Shown: in pieces, positions 38,756-48,670 of the stretch | How the letters are laid out: every line of letters begins with the position of its first letter | Numbering within the stretch: the stretch's first letter is position 1 | Source of the DNA: Kordiimonas marina | GTDB taxonomy: Bacteria; Pseudomonadota; Alphaproteobacteria; Sphingomonadales; Kordiimonadaceae | Direction of reading: 5' to 3' | Length of the DNA: 64,000 nucleotides | Assembly (NCBI RefSeq): GCF_023006325.1 | Contig: NZ_JAINDF010000001.1 | Span: 240,863 to 304,862, forward strand | Position numbers and translations under genes: made by a program | Notes under the pieces: generated by a model | Told to the model about the DNA's origin: nothing | Seen by the model: the letters and a program-made list of their open reading frames with translations, nothing else | Databases searched by the model: none

Positions 38756-39606
38756 GGGGCTGTGCCCTCCCCGCCCTGCCGGTCGATCTCAGCCTTGGCG
38801 CGCAGCTTGGCGATATAGGCTTTCATCGCTTCGGCATTTTTGAGACGGCGCCAGTCTGCCAGCACCTGGGTGCGGGCGCTTTCAAACGCGGGCGCGGGCA
38901 AAGCTTTCACATCGGCGAGATGCAGATAATAAACACCGTGCCCGGCCTCAAACGGCCCCATGGTTTCCCCGACCTTCATGGTCGGGAGGGCGGCTGCCCC
39001 CGACGGACCAAGCTTGCGCACGAGCAGGCCTTCCGGCAGCGCCGCTTTGGGCGGCGTCCCGTCCCACGCCTGCCCTTCCTTGCTGGCAAGCTCCGCGAAC
39101 GAAACCCTGGCCTTGAGCCCCGCCTCAACACGGCCCAGGCGCACCCTGTCCCGGCTGTCAGCGATAAAAAGCGTGCGGACGGCATATTGTTTGGGCGGAG
39201 TGAATTCGGCCTGATGGGCCTGATAGAAGGCCCTCAGCGTTGCGTCATCAGGCTCCGGCACCTCGGCGACGATAAATTCCTGCATGGCCGACAGGATCGC
39301 CTGCCTGACCTTCGCGTCCCGTTCTGGCAGGCCAAGCGCAAAGGCCCTGTCAATCAGCAGGCGTTCGTTGATCAGCTTGTCCAGAACAGCCTTCCGGCCC
39401 TCAGCATCAAGCGCATCCGCCGCTGACCCTGCATACGCCTTAAGCGCCTGGTCATACTCGGCTTTGGTAATTTCATGGCCATTCACGCGGGCGACGCCAC
39501 CGGGCGTTTGCGTCTTCGCCGGGGCGACAATGCTGCCCGCCACCGCCAGCGCGATGCCGACGAAGGCCGAGGCCGCAAAAAGTTTGGTTTTTAAGGAAGA
39601 AGCCAC
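38752..39606 (-). CDS. PpiC/parvulin-like peptidyl-prolyl isomerase
   Basis: Membrane-anchored or secreted protein of 284 residues with an N-terminal hydrophobic segment (about 10-30), a SurA_N-like helical part (RVNGHEITKAEYDQAL, VLDKLINERLLID) and a degenerate rotamase-like segment in the middle (FTPPKQYAVRTLFI, FAELASKEG). It lacks a clean parvulin core, so chaperone activity may outweigh isomerase activity. Start codon is GTG. Translationally coupled to the HupE gene. A chaperone dedicated to the HupE extracytoplasmic domain is plausible. Confidence 0.78.
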   Translation of the reverse strand: MASSLKTKLFAASAFVGIALAVAGSIVAPAKTQTPGGVARVNGHEITKAEYDQALKAYAGSAADALDAEGRKAVLDKLINERLLIDRAFALGLPERDAKVRQAILSAMQEFIVAEVPEPDDATLRAFYQAHQAEFTPPKQYAVRTLFIADSRDRVRLGRVEAGLKARVSFAELASKEGQAWDGTPPKAALPEGLLVRKLGPSGAAALPTMKVGETMGPFEAGHGVYYLHLADVKALPAPAFESARTQVLADWRRLKNAEAMKAYIAKLRAKAEIDRQGGEGTAP

Positions 39607-39657
39607 ACCGCCCCCGGATTTCCCCTGCGTCCAAAGCCAAATAGAGCCTTGCTTTTA

Positions 39658-39674
39658 TTAATGTTTCTCATTAA
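39658..39674. promoter_or_regulatory. Candidate operator between PpiC gene and TetR gene
   Basis: TTAATG-TTTCT-CATTAA, perfect 6-bp inverted repeat within an AT-rich stretch in the divergent promoter region. Typical size for a TetR site; likely autoregulatory. Confidence 0.45.
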
Positions 39675-39717
39675 ATAAGAAGCAGGGACAGAATATAAAA
39701 ACTGTAGGAGACCAGGG

Positions 39718-40338
39718 GTGACAAGCCAGACAGACGGGAAGGCCAAACGGGCTGACGCGACCCGTGCTGCCCTTATCAAGGCCGCCGAACGCCTGATCGC
39801 ACATAAGGGCCTAGCCCAAGTGTCTACACGCGAGATACTACAGGAAGCGGGCCAACGCAACCAATCAGCGCTGCAGTATCATTTCGGCTCCAAAGCCGGG
39901 CTGATGCACGCCACCATCAGCGAGCGCACGGCGCAGATCGATGTGCGCCGGGTGGAGCTTGTCGAAGCCTGGAAAGGTGAGCCCAGCCTCAAGGAAGTTT
40001 TGACCGCACTGGTGTTGCCGCTGGCCGAGCTCGCCGAAACCGATGAAGCCGGGCGCAACTATGTCCTGTTCCTGAGCCAGGCGATCAGCCAGCCGGACTG
40101 GGACCTCCGCCGCGCGATCAAGGACTATACCCTTACCGGTCTCGGCCGCACATTCGAGCAGTATGACCGCTGCCTCAGCCACCTGCCGGATGACGAACGC
40201 CGCTTCAAACAGTCGATCGCCTATGACGCCGGTGTGCTCGCGCTCAAGCGCTGGTGCCTGCGGGAAGCGCCCAAGCAATCGGCGCAGGAAATCTCCGACC
40301 TCGTCATCCGCACGACCATGGCTATCCTCAAGTCCTGA
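39718..40338 (+). CDS. TetR-family transcriptional regulator
   Basis: Repressor of 206 residues starting at GTG (AGGAG 9 bases upstream). The N-terminal helix-turn-helix covers about residues 12-58 (STREILQEAGQRNQSALQYHFGSK); the C-terminal ligand domain is not assigned. It is divergent from the PpiC-HupE pair and followed by the GST-GST-oxidoreductase operon; inverted repeats lie in both flanking promoter regions. Control of the detoxification-like operon is the simplest reading. Confidence 0.85.
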   Translation: MTSQTDGKAKRADATRAALIKAAERLIAHKGLAQVSTREILQEAGQRNQSALQYHFGSKAGLMHATISERTAQIDVRRVELVEAWKGEPSLKEVLTALVLPLAELAETDEAGRNYVLFLSQAISQPDWDLRRAIKDYTLTGLGRTFEQYDRCLSHLPDDERRFKQSIAYDAGVLALKRWCLREAPKQSAQEISDLVIRTTMAILKS

Positions 40339-40371
40339 CGACCGGTTCACCGGCTTTTGATCGGTCCCCGG

Positions 40372-40415
40372 TTGGCAAAATGCCAAGACGCTCCATGTTA
40401 CACTCTGTACGAGTG
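40372..40415. promoter_or_regulatory. Inverted repeats in the GST operon promoter
   Basis: Two adjacent palindromes: TTGGCA-AAA-TGCCAA (40372-40386) and CACTC-TGTAC-GAGTG (40401-40415), upstream of the strong ribosome-binding site GGGGGAGG at 40428-40435. Candidates for the TetR operator, or the first may act as a terminator hairpin for tetR. Confidence 0.4.
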
Positions 40416-40441
40416 AGCCTGTAACCTGGGGGAGGAATTTG

Positions 40442-41134
40442 ATGGCCTTGACCGTCTGTGGCGTAAACCTGTCGCCCTTTGTCCGTAAAATCCGCGTTCA
40501 ACTGATCGAAAAAGGCGTGCCGCATGATGTGGAACCCCTGAACCCATTTCAGGCCGGTGACGATTTCACCGCCATCAACCCGCTGCGCCGTATTCCCCTT
40601 CTGAAGGATGCCGACGTAGGGCCGGATTTCACCCTGCCGGATTCAAGTGCCATCGCCCATTATATCGAGCGCAAGCACCCCGACAGCCCGATGATGCCGG
40701 AAAGCGTCGCCGACTATGGCCGCGCGCTGTGGCTTGAGGAATATGCCGACACGGAACTGGCTGGCAAAGTCGGTATCGGCGTGTTCCGGCCCATGGTGTT
40801 CCCGCAACTGGCTGGTGGCGCGCCGGATATGGCAAGCGCCGCTGAAGGCGCGCGCAAGCTCGCCCGGCTGTTCGACTATCTGGAAAGCCAGATCGAGGGA
40901 CGGGACTGGTTCGCGGGCGACCGCTTCAGCCTTGCGGACATTTCGGTCGCCACCCATTTCGTCAACCTTGGGCTGACGGGTGTGGCCCCCGCGTCCGACC
41001 GCTGGCCCGCGCTGGACGATTTCCTGAGCCGCGCTTTCGCCCGCGAAAGCTTCCGCACCGTCAACGCCGAGCACGCGGAAATGGATGCAGGGCTTGCCAA
41101 ACTGAATGTACCAGCTGAGGAGCTATGGTCATGA
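40442..41134 (+). CDS. Glutathione S-transferase family protein
   Basis: Cytosolic protein of 230 residues. The thioredoxin-like N-domain has [11 protein letters not shown] at the active-site position, RRIPLL with the cis-Pro, and [13 protein letters not shown] for glutathione binding; the helical C-domain contains [12 protein letters not shown]. Start chosen at the ATG behind GGGGGAGGAATTTG. It is first of three overlapping genes (GST, GST, saccharopine-dehydrogenase-like), suggesting a small detoxification or catabolic operon. Substrate unknown. Confidence 0.88.
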   Translation: MALTVCGVNLSPFVRKIRVQLIEKGVPHDVEPLNPFQAGDDFTAINPLRRIPLLKDADVGPDFTLPDSSAIAHYIERKHPDSPMMPESVADYGRALWLEEYADTELAGKVGIGVFRPMVFPQLAGGAPDMASAAEGARKLARLFDYLESQIEGRDWFAGDRFSLADISVATHFVNLGLTGVAPASDRWPALDDFLSRAFARESFRTVNAEHAEMDAGLAKLNVPAEELWS

Positions 41135-41814
41135 TCACGCTATATACATCGCCGACCCCGAACGGCTGGAAAGCCTCCATCGCGCTTGAGGAAATGGGCC
41201 TGCCCTATGAGGTTGAAGCCATCGACCTCGCCAAGGGCGACCAGAAAAAACCCGACTATCTCAAGATCAACCCCAACGGCCGCATCCCCGCCATCGTCGA
41301 CCATGATGAAGGCGACCTGGCGGTGTTTGAATCCGGCGCAATCCTGATTTACCTGGCCGAGAAAACCGGCAAACTGATGCCGACCGACGTGGCAGGCAGA
41401 AGCCGGGTTATCCAGTGGCTGATGTTCCAGATGGGCGGCATCGGCCCGATGATGGGCCAGGCCAATATCTTCTACCGTTATGCGGAGGAGAAAATCCCCT
41501 TCGCCATCAGCCGTTACCAGAATGAATCCCGCCGCCTGTTCGAAGTGCTGGATGGCCAACTGGCGAGCCATGAGTATCTCGCGGGCGATTATTCCATCGC
41601 CGATATCGCCAACTGGTCCTGGGTACGGACGCACAAATGGTCAGGCGTCTCAACCGAGGGCCTCGCGAACCTGGAACGCTGGCTCGCGGCCATCGCCGAC
41701 CGGCCCGCGGCCCAGAAAGGCATCGCCGTGCCTTATGATATTTCCGCCAAACTGAAAGAGGACGCCAAAGCGGACGACTTCGTCAAGCAAGCCCGCACTA
41801 TGGTGACACGCTGA
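41131..41814 (+). CDS. Glutathione S-transferase, YfcG/YghU-like
   Basis: Protein of 227 residues. [20 protein letters not shown] at the N-terminus (Thr/Asn active-site type), NGRIPAIVD, and [15 protein letters not shown] for glutathione binding; C-domain with [12 protein letters not shown]. This pattern matches the disulfide-reducing YfcG/YghU group. An ATG two codons earlier exists, but the one at 41131 has better spacing to GAGGAG and overlaps the previous stop as ATGA. It overlaps the next gene by one base. Confidence 0.88.
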   Translation: MITLYTSPTPNGWKASIALEEMGLPYEVEAIDLAKGDQKKPDYLKINPNGRIPAIVDHDEGDLAVFESGAILIYLAEKTGKLMPTDVAGRSRVIQWLMFQMGGIGPMMGQANIFYRYAEEKIPFAISRYQNESRRLFEVLDGQLASHEYLAGDYSIADIANWSWVRTHKWSGVSTEGLANLERWLAAIADRPAAQKGIAVPYDISAKLKEDAKADDFVKQARTMVTR

Positions 41815-42872
41815 TGGGTAGAAAATGGATGATATATGGCGCCACCGGCTACACCGGTAAGCTGATCGCCGCGGAAGCCGCCCGCCGGGGCCTCAAGCCG
41901 ACACTGGCTGGCCGGAACGCCGATAAGGTGCGGGCCGTCGCTGAGCCCTACGGCTTCGACTGGACCGCTTTCCAGGTGGATGACAGGGAGGCCGCTGAAG
42001 CTGCACTCAATGGTCATGATGCCGTGCTGTCGGTCGCGGGGCCCTTCTCGCACACGGCGAAACACATGATCGACGCCTGCCTCAAGTCCGGCTGCCACTA
42101 TCTGGATGTCACCGGTGAGTTTGCGGTGTTCGAGCACGCGGCAAGCCAAGACAATGCCGCCAAGAACGCCGGGATTGCGTTGATCCCCGGTGTTGGCTTC
42201 GATGTGGTGCCGAGCGACTGTTTGGCCGCCCACACTGCCGCCCGCGTCAAAAACCCCGTCGCGCTCCGGATTGCTATCGACGCACTCAGCAGCATGTCCC
42301 AGGGCACCGCCAAAACCGGGGTGGAAACGCTCGGCATCGGCTCCCTCACCCGGGAGGAAGGCGAATATATTGCCCGGCCGATGGGCGACCTGCGTCGGAC
42401 GTTTGATTTAGGGAACGGCCCCAAAGAGTTCTTCACCGTTTCCTGGGGCGACATCGCCACGGCATACTACAGCACCCATATCGGCAACATTGAGGTCTAT
42501 TTTCCCTATAGCGGGGAGATCAAATCCATGGCGCGCCTGGCACGGCTTCTGGCGCCGCTTCTGCGCAAACCCTGGTTCCAGAATTTCCTCAAGCGCCGGA
42601 TCGACAAACAGCCCGCCGGGCCGAGCGAGGAAGAACGAGCGCACACCCATTCGACGCTCATGGCCGAAGTGGACGGGGCTGATGGCCAGACAGTGCGCTC
42701 CCGACTTACGACCCCGAACGGCTATAGCCTGACGGCCGATAGCGCCGTCACCTGTGTCGAGAAGCTGCTGGCTGGGGATACGCTCAGGGGCTATCACACG
42801 CCGTCCACGGCGTTTGGGGCAGAGCTGATTAAGGATATCAAGGGCTGCACGCTCGAAGACCTTCCGGCCTAG
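41814..42872 (+). CDS. Saccharopine dehydrogenase-like oxidoreductase
   Basis: NAD(P)-binding protein of 352 residues. The Rossmann start is MIYGATGYTGKLIA, followed by LAGRNADKVRA, VLSVAGPFS and CHYLDVTGE, as in the saccharopine-dehydrogenase-like and trans-acting enoyl reductase family. Members reduce diverse substrates and most are uncharacterised. The start overlaps the GST stop by one base (TGATG). It ends 1 base before the convergent EAL gene. Confidence 0.82.
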   Translation: MGRKWMIYGATGYTGKLIAAEAARRGLKPTLAGRNADKVRAVAEPYGFDWTAFQVDDREAAEAALNGHDAVLSVAGPFSHTAKHMIDACLKSGCHYLDVTGEFAVFEHAASQDNAAKNAGIALIPGVGFDVVPSDCLAAHTAARVKNPVALRIAIDALSSMSQGTAKTGVETLGIGSLTREEGEYIARPMGDLRRTFDLGNGPKEFFTVSWGDIATAYYSTHIGNIEVYFPYSGEIKSMARLARLLAPLLRKPWFQNFLKRRIDKQPAGPSEEERAHTHSTLMAEVDGADGQTVRSRLTTPNGYSLTADSAVTCVEKLLAGDTLRGYHTPSTAFGAELIKDIKGCTLEDLPA

Positions 42873-42873
42873 C

Positions 42874-44457
42874 TCAACCCTCGTCAGATTTCTTGACCAG
42901 GAAATTCGCGCTGGGCTTACCGAAGAAATAGCCCTGACCGTAATCAACCCCCATGCCGGTCAACAGCTCGGCATGGGCGCGGGTTTCCACCCATTCCCCG
43001 ACCGTGACGATCCCAAGGTCCTTGCACAGCGTCACCATGGAGCGCAGGAAGGCGCGGTCCTCCCGGTCTTCAAGCGCGTTGCGGATATAGGCGCCGTCGA
43101 TCTTGAGGGCATCGACCTTCAGCTTCTTGAGATACTGGAAGCCCGCGGCGCCAGCGCCGAAGTCATCCAGATAGACCTTGAAGCCAATTTCCCGGATATC
43201 TTCCAGCACATGCCCTAGCGCATCGAGGTCATGAATTTTCGCCGATTCCGTGATTTCAAGCGACAGATAGCGCTTCAAATCCTCGTTGCCGCGCAAGACG
43301 CTCATCAACTCCAACAGGAACTCGGGGTTCGACAGGGAGCGGCCGGACAGGTTGACCGCGATACCCGGCGCGCCGCCCTTCCTGAGCAGTTCGCGGATCT
43401 TGCTGATCGCCCTGCCGACAACGGCATAATCGAAATCGTCAATGAGCCCGACATCCTCGGCAAAGCGGATCATCTCCCACTGGGTCTTGATCATCGGCGG
43501 CAGCTCGAACCGGGTCAGCGCTTCGAAATGATGTACGGTGCCACGCTTCAGGTGCACGATCGGCTGGAACACAAGCGAAAAGGCGCCGTCTTCCAGTACC
43601 TGACGGAAAGCTTTGACCCGCTCGGTTGTCTCCCCGATCATCGTCCGGCAATTGGTGGCAATTTCACCGACCCCAAAGCCTTCATTCTCCCGTGCGAAAT
43701 TCTGCAGGCTGAACACAAGTGCCCGCAGGCTGTCCTTCTGGCTGAGCGTAGCTTCGGCAGCATCAATGGTTGCCGCCTGGACAGACAGGCCCGTGACCTT
43801 CTCAAGCTCGCCCGCGAAATCGGCCACCGCGCCCTCGGGGCCCGGCTTTTCGTGCACAAAAGCAAACTTATCGTCCGCAAGCTGCGCCGCATGGTTGCCG
43901 CCAACGGAATAGGTCCGGAGGTATTTTTCAATTTCCTGCCGTTGTTCGCCGCTGAGCGCCTGCCCGGCACCCGCTTCCAGCACGGTGACCAGCATCTGGT
44001 CCTGCGCCTCCGGGTTGCCTTCGAACAAGGCCTCCAGGCGCTCATAGAATTCCTGTTTCTTCTCGTCCGTCTTCTTCTGGCTCGTCTCGGACTTGCCGGA
44101 CACACCCAGGCGGTACGGCCGGGAGAGGACGACATATATCCTGTCGGTCGCGGTCGGCAGTTTGGCCATGAAAATGGCGAATTGTTCCTTCGTTCCGCCC
44201 TGGCGCCCAATCGACACCGTAAACGGGCCAAGACGATTGGCCCCGGTCAGGGTTTTGGCGGCGCTTTCGATCAAGCTGCGGCCGCGGTCGGTCAGAAGGT
44301 CTAGAAAATTGATCGGCTCGGCCCCCGAGGTGTCGATACCCAGGGTGTTTTTGACGGCGCCATCGGCGTTTTGAATGAAAAAATCCGTATCCAGTTCAAG
44401 CAACAAATCCCCTACGCAAAAGGCGTAGCCCAAAAACCTATCTGGAACCTTCGTCAT
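42874..44457 (-). CDS. EAL-domain protein, probable c-di-GMP phosphodiesterase
   Basis: Protein of 527 residues: an N-terminal PAS-like region (about 1-110), a Lys/Glu-rich stretch, a middle part and a C-terminal EAL domain (about 285-520). Catalytic and metal-binding signatures look complete: EALTRF, NLSGRS, LEITES, LDDFGAG, DALKID, GEWVET and GQGYFFGKP, so phosphodiesterase activity is likely. No membrane span is seen, so it is cytosolic. Start chosen at ATG 44457, which has GAAGGA upstream, over the GTG one codon earlier. Confidence 0.88.
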   Translation of the reverse strand: MTKVPDRFLGYAFCVGDLLLELDTDFFIQNADGAVKNTLGIDTSGAEPINFLDLLTDRGRSLIESAAKTLTGANRLGPFTVSIGRQGGTKEQFAIFMAKLPTATDRIYVVLSRPYRLGVSGKSETSQKKTDEKKQEFYERLEALFEGNPEAQDQMLVTVLEAGAGQALSGEQRQEIEKYLRTYSVGGNHAAQLADDKFAFVHEKPGPEGAVADFAGELEKVTGLSVQAATIDAAEATLSQKDSLRALVFSLQNFARENEGFGVGEIATNCRTMIGETTERVKAFRQVLEDGAFSLVFQPIVHLKRGTVHHFEALTRFELPPMIKTQWEMIRFAEDVGLIDDFDYAVVGRAISKIRELLRKGGAPGIAVNLSGRSLSNPEFLLELMSVLRGNEDLKRYLSLEITESAKIHDLDALGHVLEDIREIGFKVYLDDFGAGAAGFQYLKKLKVDALKIDGAYIRNALEDREDRAFLRSMVTLCKDLGIVTVGEWVETRAHAELLTGMGVDYGQGYFFGKPSANFLVKKSDEG

Positions 44458-44918
44458 CACAATCCTTCAGTCGCCATGACCGGCAGCTTATTTTCCCGAT
44501 ATCAACACCGGTAAAATGCACAATGACCAGTTGGCGCCTAACCCCCATTAGTTTCTGGCACGGAGCCAGTTAGGAAACAGTAAACAATAAGCACCCTGAA
44601 AAGAAATCCATGGCCGCAAGGCCTGGCCTTTTGCCCATCCGCTTTCAAATCTGATGCTATCGATCCCCACCCCTTGGACAAGCCAAGAACATAGGCTCAT
44701 TTCAGACCGATACCTTGTTCCGTGTCAAATGGTTAGCGCCGAAGCGTTACTTCTTGTCTTCTTTTTTTGTGTCGCCCGCGTCGTGTGACCGATTGTGTCA
44801 TCCCGGACCGACCAAAGCATTATTGACTATTTACTCAACATTCAAACTTTGTCACGGTGCGGTAACCGTATCGGGGTTTAGTGGACCCCGATTGTTTCAT
44901 TTTCCGGGGAGCTAACCA
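44458..44918. other. Intergenic region between EAL gene and phoD
   Basis: A 461-base gap with no supported gene. Near its right end two short hairpins lie in the phoD leader: ACGGT/ACCGT (44854-44858 with 44865-44869) and CGGGGT/ACCCCG (44872-44877 with 44885-44890). A TTGACT at 44823 could be a -35 element but no good -10 follows. No clear Pho box. Confidence 0.5.
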
Positions 44919-46781
44919 ATGAAATCTGTAATGTCGATGGGCCCGAGCCGCCGTGCGGTTGTCAGCGGGATGGGGGCCACGCTTGGCCTGCTGGCGCTGC
45001 GTGGCCATAAAGTTCTGGCGGATGCGCCTGCGCACTTTACCCATGGCATTGCAAGCGGCGATCCTCTCGCCGACCGCGTTATCCTCTGGACCCGCGTTCT
45101 GCCCGGCAGCGGCAAACAGGAAGCCATCAGCGTCCGCTGGCAGGTGGCCCATGACACCGATTTCAACAAGATCATCTCCTCCGGCATGACCGACACGGGG
45201 CCGGGACGGGATTATACCGTCAAAGTGGATGCAGGCGGCCTGAAGCCCGGCCATACCTACTATTACCGCTTTAGCGCCGGAGGGGTGACAAGCCCCGTGG
45301 GTCGCACACGCACCCTGCCGAAGGACGGGATAGAACGGCTGAAGCTGGCCGTTATCTCCTGCTCCAACTATCCGCAGGGTTATTTCAACGTCTACAGGGA
45401 ACTGGCGGGCCGCGATGTCGAGGCCATCCTGCACCTTGGCGACTATATTTACGAATATCCGGTCGGATACTATGACAATAAGGAAGCGGTCGAGATGGGC
45501 CGTCACATCCAGCCGAAGACCGAGCTTCTGAAACTTGAAGACTACCGGATGCGCTACGGTCTTTACCGCACCGACCCGGACCTGCAGGCCGCCCATGCCG
45601 CCCACCCCTTCATCTGCGTGTGGGATGACCATGAGGTCGCCAACGACACCTGGAAGAATGGCGCCCAGAACCATAACCCGGGCGAAGGCGATTTTGCCGT
45701 CCGCAAGGCCGCGGCCATCAAGGCCTACCGCGAGTGGATTCCGGTCCGCGACAACGTCCCGGCCGAGCCTGAGAAAATCTACCGTACCTTCGATTATGGC
45801 GGGCTGGCGTCGCTGATCATGCTCGATACACGCTTGATCGCTCGGGACAAGCAGCTGAATTATGCCCACGACCTGCCGATGCAGACCATCGCCTTCGACA
45901 TGACCGATCCGGATGCGCCCAAGGCGGTGCTCGATGAAGCAGCGGTGAAGGCCCTGCCCGCCGATAAGGTCAAGCATGTCGCCGTTCCCTTCAACCTCGA
46001 CGGCAAAAAGCCTGAGCCGATGACCGACTGGAACACCATCAAATCGCTCGACCCCAAAAAACTGCCGAAGGGCTATAGCTACCTGCCGGATGCTGAAACC
46101 TTCAAAACCAAGCTGCTGGGGGACCCCAAGCGCACCATGATGGGCGAGGCGCAGGAAGCCTGGTTCGCGGATGAGCTTAAGCGCTCCACCCAAGCGGGCA
46201 CGCCCTGGCAGGTGATCGGCCAGCAGGTCATTATCGGCAAGATCGGCATCCCATCGATCCCCGAGGACAAGATCGACTTCTCAGAGGCCCACTATCTGAC
46301 GCGGGAAAAATACCGGGCCTATCAAATGCTCGCAGCGCTTGGCCTGCCGTTCAACCTGGACTCCTGGGACGGTTACCCCGCCTGCCGGAACCGGGTGTTG
46401 GACAGCGTCCAGAAATATAGCAAGAGCACGGTCTTCCTGTCGGGCGACAGCCACAATGCCTGGGCTTTCAACCTCGCCGACCGGCACGGCAAACCGGCAG
46501 CGGTCGAGTTCGCGACCTCCGCCGTCAGCTCACCCGGCCTGGAAGATTATCTGCGCGCTGATGCCAAGCTGACAGCAGACTCCTTCCTGAAGGCAAGCCC
46601 CGAGATGAAGTATGTAGACACCACGCACCGCGGTTGGCTGGAGCTGGATATCACGCCAACACGCATGAAGTGCCGCTATCTCTATGTCGATACGGTTCTC
46701 AGCAAGGACTATAAAGTGATTGAAGGCCCCATCGGTGTGACCGACGCGGGCAGCCAGACGCTCAGCGTGGGAGAGGCCTGA
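44919..46781 (+). CDS. phoD: Alkaline phosphatase D / PhoD-like phosphodiesterase
   Basis: Tat-exported calcium/iron-dependent phosphatase of 620 residues. The N-terminus carries the twin arginines Arg11-Arg12 (SRRAVVSGMG) and a hydrophobic segment. Family motifs: FTHGIASGDP, VISCSNYPQGYFNVY, ILHLGDYIYEY, VWDDHEVANDTW, MMGEAQEAWF and FLSGDSHNAW. PhoD cleaves phosphomonoesters and diesters outside the cytoplasm, so it could dephosphorylate nucleotides made by the S1/P1 nuclease. GGGGAGC precedes the ATG. The gap of 124 bases to the next gene suggests separate transcription. Confidence 0.93.
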   Translation: MKSVMSMGPSRRAVVSGMGATLGLLALRGHKVLADAPAHFTHGIASGDPLADRVILWTRVLPGSGKQEAISVRWQVAHDTDFNKIISSGMTDTGPGRDYTVKVDAGGLKPGHTYYYRFSAGGVTSPVGRTRTLPKDGIERLKLAVISCSNYPQGYFNVYRELAGRDVEAILHLGDYIYEYPVGYYDNKEAVEMGRHIQPKTELLKLEDYRMRYGLYRTDPDLQAAHAAHPFICVWDDHEVANDTWKNGAQNHNPGEGDFAVRKAAAIKAYREWIPVRDNVPAEPEKIYRTFDYGGLASLIMLDTRLIARDKQLNYAHDLPMQTIAFDMTDPDAPKAVLDEAAVKALPADKVKHVAVPFNLDGKKPEPMTDWNTIKSLDPKKLPKGYSYLPDAETFKTKLLGDPKRTMMGEAQEAWFADELKRSTQAGTPWQVIGQQVIIGKIGIPSIPEDKIDFSEAHYLTREKYRAYQMLAALGLPFNLDSWDGYPACRNRVLDSVQKYSKSTVFLSGDSHNAWAFNLADRHGKPAAVEFATSAVSSPGLEDYLRADAKLTADSFLKASPEMKYVDTTHRGWLELDITPTRMKCRYLYVDTVLSKDYKVIEGPIGVTDAGSQTLSVGEA

Positions 46782-46905
46782 CATTTTTTTCGATCGGCTC
46801 CCCGTGATATAACGTAAGTATGGTTGTAATTGGTTTCGGAATACGCATATCTGACAGCGTGCGGCGTTTAACCAAAACCAATAGAATAGTCGCGGAGAGA
46901 CAGCG

Positions 46906-47949
46906 ATGGGAGACAAGAGTCACCTTCTGAACCAATTGAAAATCGATCGTGAGCCGGAACCGGAGAAAAAAGGACTTTCTCCGGTATGGCTTGTTGCGGT
47001 TGCCCTCGTCGCCGGCGGTGGCGGAGCCTATATCGGCTTCGAATCCGCGGGGGACAGTACGGCCAGCGCCAAGCAAACGCCAGCCACGACCGAACCACAA
47101 AAAGCGGATACCGCATCCTCGGCCGCAATGGCCGATACACCAACGCCGCCCACGACGCCTGCTGTGGCCGACAACCGCATCCTGAATGCGTCCGGCTATA
47201 TCACGGCACGGCGCATCGCCACCGTGTCAGCCAAAGTGCTGGGCCTTCTGACCGACGTGAATGTCGAAGAAGGCATGGCGGTCAAGACCGGGCAAGTCCT
47301 CGCCCGGCTCGACGATTCCATCGCATCGGCGGACTATAAGCTCGCCGAAGCACAAGTCGTTGCCGCCAAGGCCCGCAAGACCAGCGCCGAAGCCAAACTT
47401 CAGGAAGCCGAACGCGTGCTAAAGCGCGCGACCGAGCTGAAGACCAATGACTTCTCGACCGAAGCCAGCGTCACCCGCGCAAGCGCCGACGTTGAAAGCC
47501 TGAAGGCCGAACTGAAAAGCGCGGCGGCTGATATCCAGGTCGCGGAATTCCAGGCCGAGCGCCAGAAAGAGGTGTTGGACGAACATACCATCCGCGCCCC
47601 GTTCGACGGCATCGTAACCGTGAAAGCGGCCCAGCCGGGTGAGATCGTCTCCCCCAGTTCGGCAGGCGGCGGTTTCACGCGGACCGGTATCTGCACCATT
47701 GTGGATATGGACAGCCTGGAGATCGAGGTGGATGTCAACGAAGCCTACATCCACAAAGTAAAAGCCGGCCAAAAAGTGGACGCCAACCTGGACGCCTACC
47801 CGGACTGGACCATTCCAGCCACGGTCATTGCGATCATCCCGACCGCTGACCGCGCCAAGGCAACCGTCCGGGTTCGTATCCGGATCGATGACAAGGACCC
47901 GCGCATCCTGCCCGACATGGGGGTGAAAGTCGCGTTCCTCAAAAGCTGA
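46906..47949 (+). CDS. HlyD/MacA-type periplasmic adaptor
   Basis: Membrane-fusion protein of 347 residues: one N-terminal span (about 25-45), an Ala/Thr/Pro-rich linker, a biotinyl-lipoyl-like half-motif (SAKVLGLLTDVNVEEGMAVKTGQVLARL), a coiled-coil hairpin at about 145-230, the second lipoyl half (IRAPFDGIVTVKAAQPGE) and a beta-barrel domain. First of four genes (adaptor, ATPase, two permeases) forming a MacAB-like efflux or envelope-transport machine. No TolC-type gene lies nearby. Confidence 0.88.
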   Translation: MGDKSHLLNQLKIDREPEPEKKGLSPVWLVAVALVAGGGGAYIGFESAGDSTASAKQTPATTEPQKADTASSAAMADTPTPPTTPAVADNRILNASGYITARRIATVSAKVLGLLTDVNVEEGMAVKTGQVLARLDDSIASADYKLAEAQVVAAKARKTSAEAKLQEAERVLKRATELKTNDFSTEASVTRASADVESLKAELKSAAADIQVAEFQAERQKEVLDEHTIRAPFDGIVTVKAAQPGEIVSPSSAGGGFTRTGICTIVDMDSLEIEVDVNEAYIHKVKAGQKVDANLDAYPDWTIPATVIAIIPTADRAKATVRVRIRIDDKDPRILPDMGVKVAFLKS

Positions 47950-47974
47950 AACCCAAATATAGGGGACTATAGTC

Positions 47975-48670
47975 ATGACAGACGATCATCTTTTTGACCT
48001 TAAAGGCGTTTCCAAGCGTTTCATAAAGGGCAAGGAGGCCATCAGCATTTTCGACGGCCTCGACATGACCATCAAGAAGGGAGACTTTCTCGCGATCATG
48101 GGGCCTTCGGGCTCCGGCAAGACTACGCTTCTCAACATGCTCGGCGGTGTCGACCAGCCGACGGGCGGCGAGGTCTGGTTCGACGGCAAGCGCATCGACA
48201 AATTGAGCGAAGGCCAGATGGCCAACTGGCGCGCGGGCAACATCGGCTTCATCTTCCAGTTCTATAACCTGATGCCGATGCTGAATGCGGCCCGGAACGT
48301 GGAACTGCCGCTTTTGCTGACCAACCTCTCGGCCGCCCAGCGCAAGAAAAGCGTGACGGCCGCCCTGGAGCTTGTCGGCCTTGCCGACCGTGCGAGCCAC
48401 CTGCCGAAGGAAATGTCAGGCGGCCAGATGCAGCGTGTGGCAATTGCCCGTGCAATCGTTTCGGACCCGAAACTTCTTCTCTGTGACGAACCGACCGGGG
48501 ACCTGGACCGCAACACGGCGGACGAAATCCTGGAGATGCTTCAGCTTCTCAACAAGGAATTCGGCAAGACCATCGTGATGGTCACGCACGACCCCTCGGC
48601 CGCCAAATATGCCACCCACACCCTGCATCTCGACAAGGGCCAGTTCGTTGAGAAGGATCTGGTGGCATGA
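47975..48670 (+). CDS. MacB/LolD-type ABC ATPase
   Basis: ATPase of 231 residues with Walker [11 protein letters not shown]-loop [10 protein letters not shown], signature [15 protein letters not shown], Walker [13 protein letters not shown] and the H-loop VMVTHDP. This is the LolD/MacB/FtsE subfamily that powers mechanotransmission-type transporters. It overlaps the first permease gene by four bases and follows the adaptor by 25. Confidence 0.93.
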   Translation: MTDDHLFDLKGVSKRFIKGKEAISIFDGLDMTIKKGDFLAIMGPSGSGKTTLLNMLGGVDQPTGGEVWFDGKRIDKLSEGQMANWRAGNIGFIFQFYNLMPMLNAARNVELPLLLTNLSAAQRKKSVTAALELVGLADRASHLPKEMSGGQMQRVAIARAIVSDPKLLLCDEPTGDLDRNTADEILEMLQLLNKEFGKTIVMVTHDPSAAKYATHTLHLDKGQFVEKDLVA

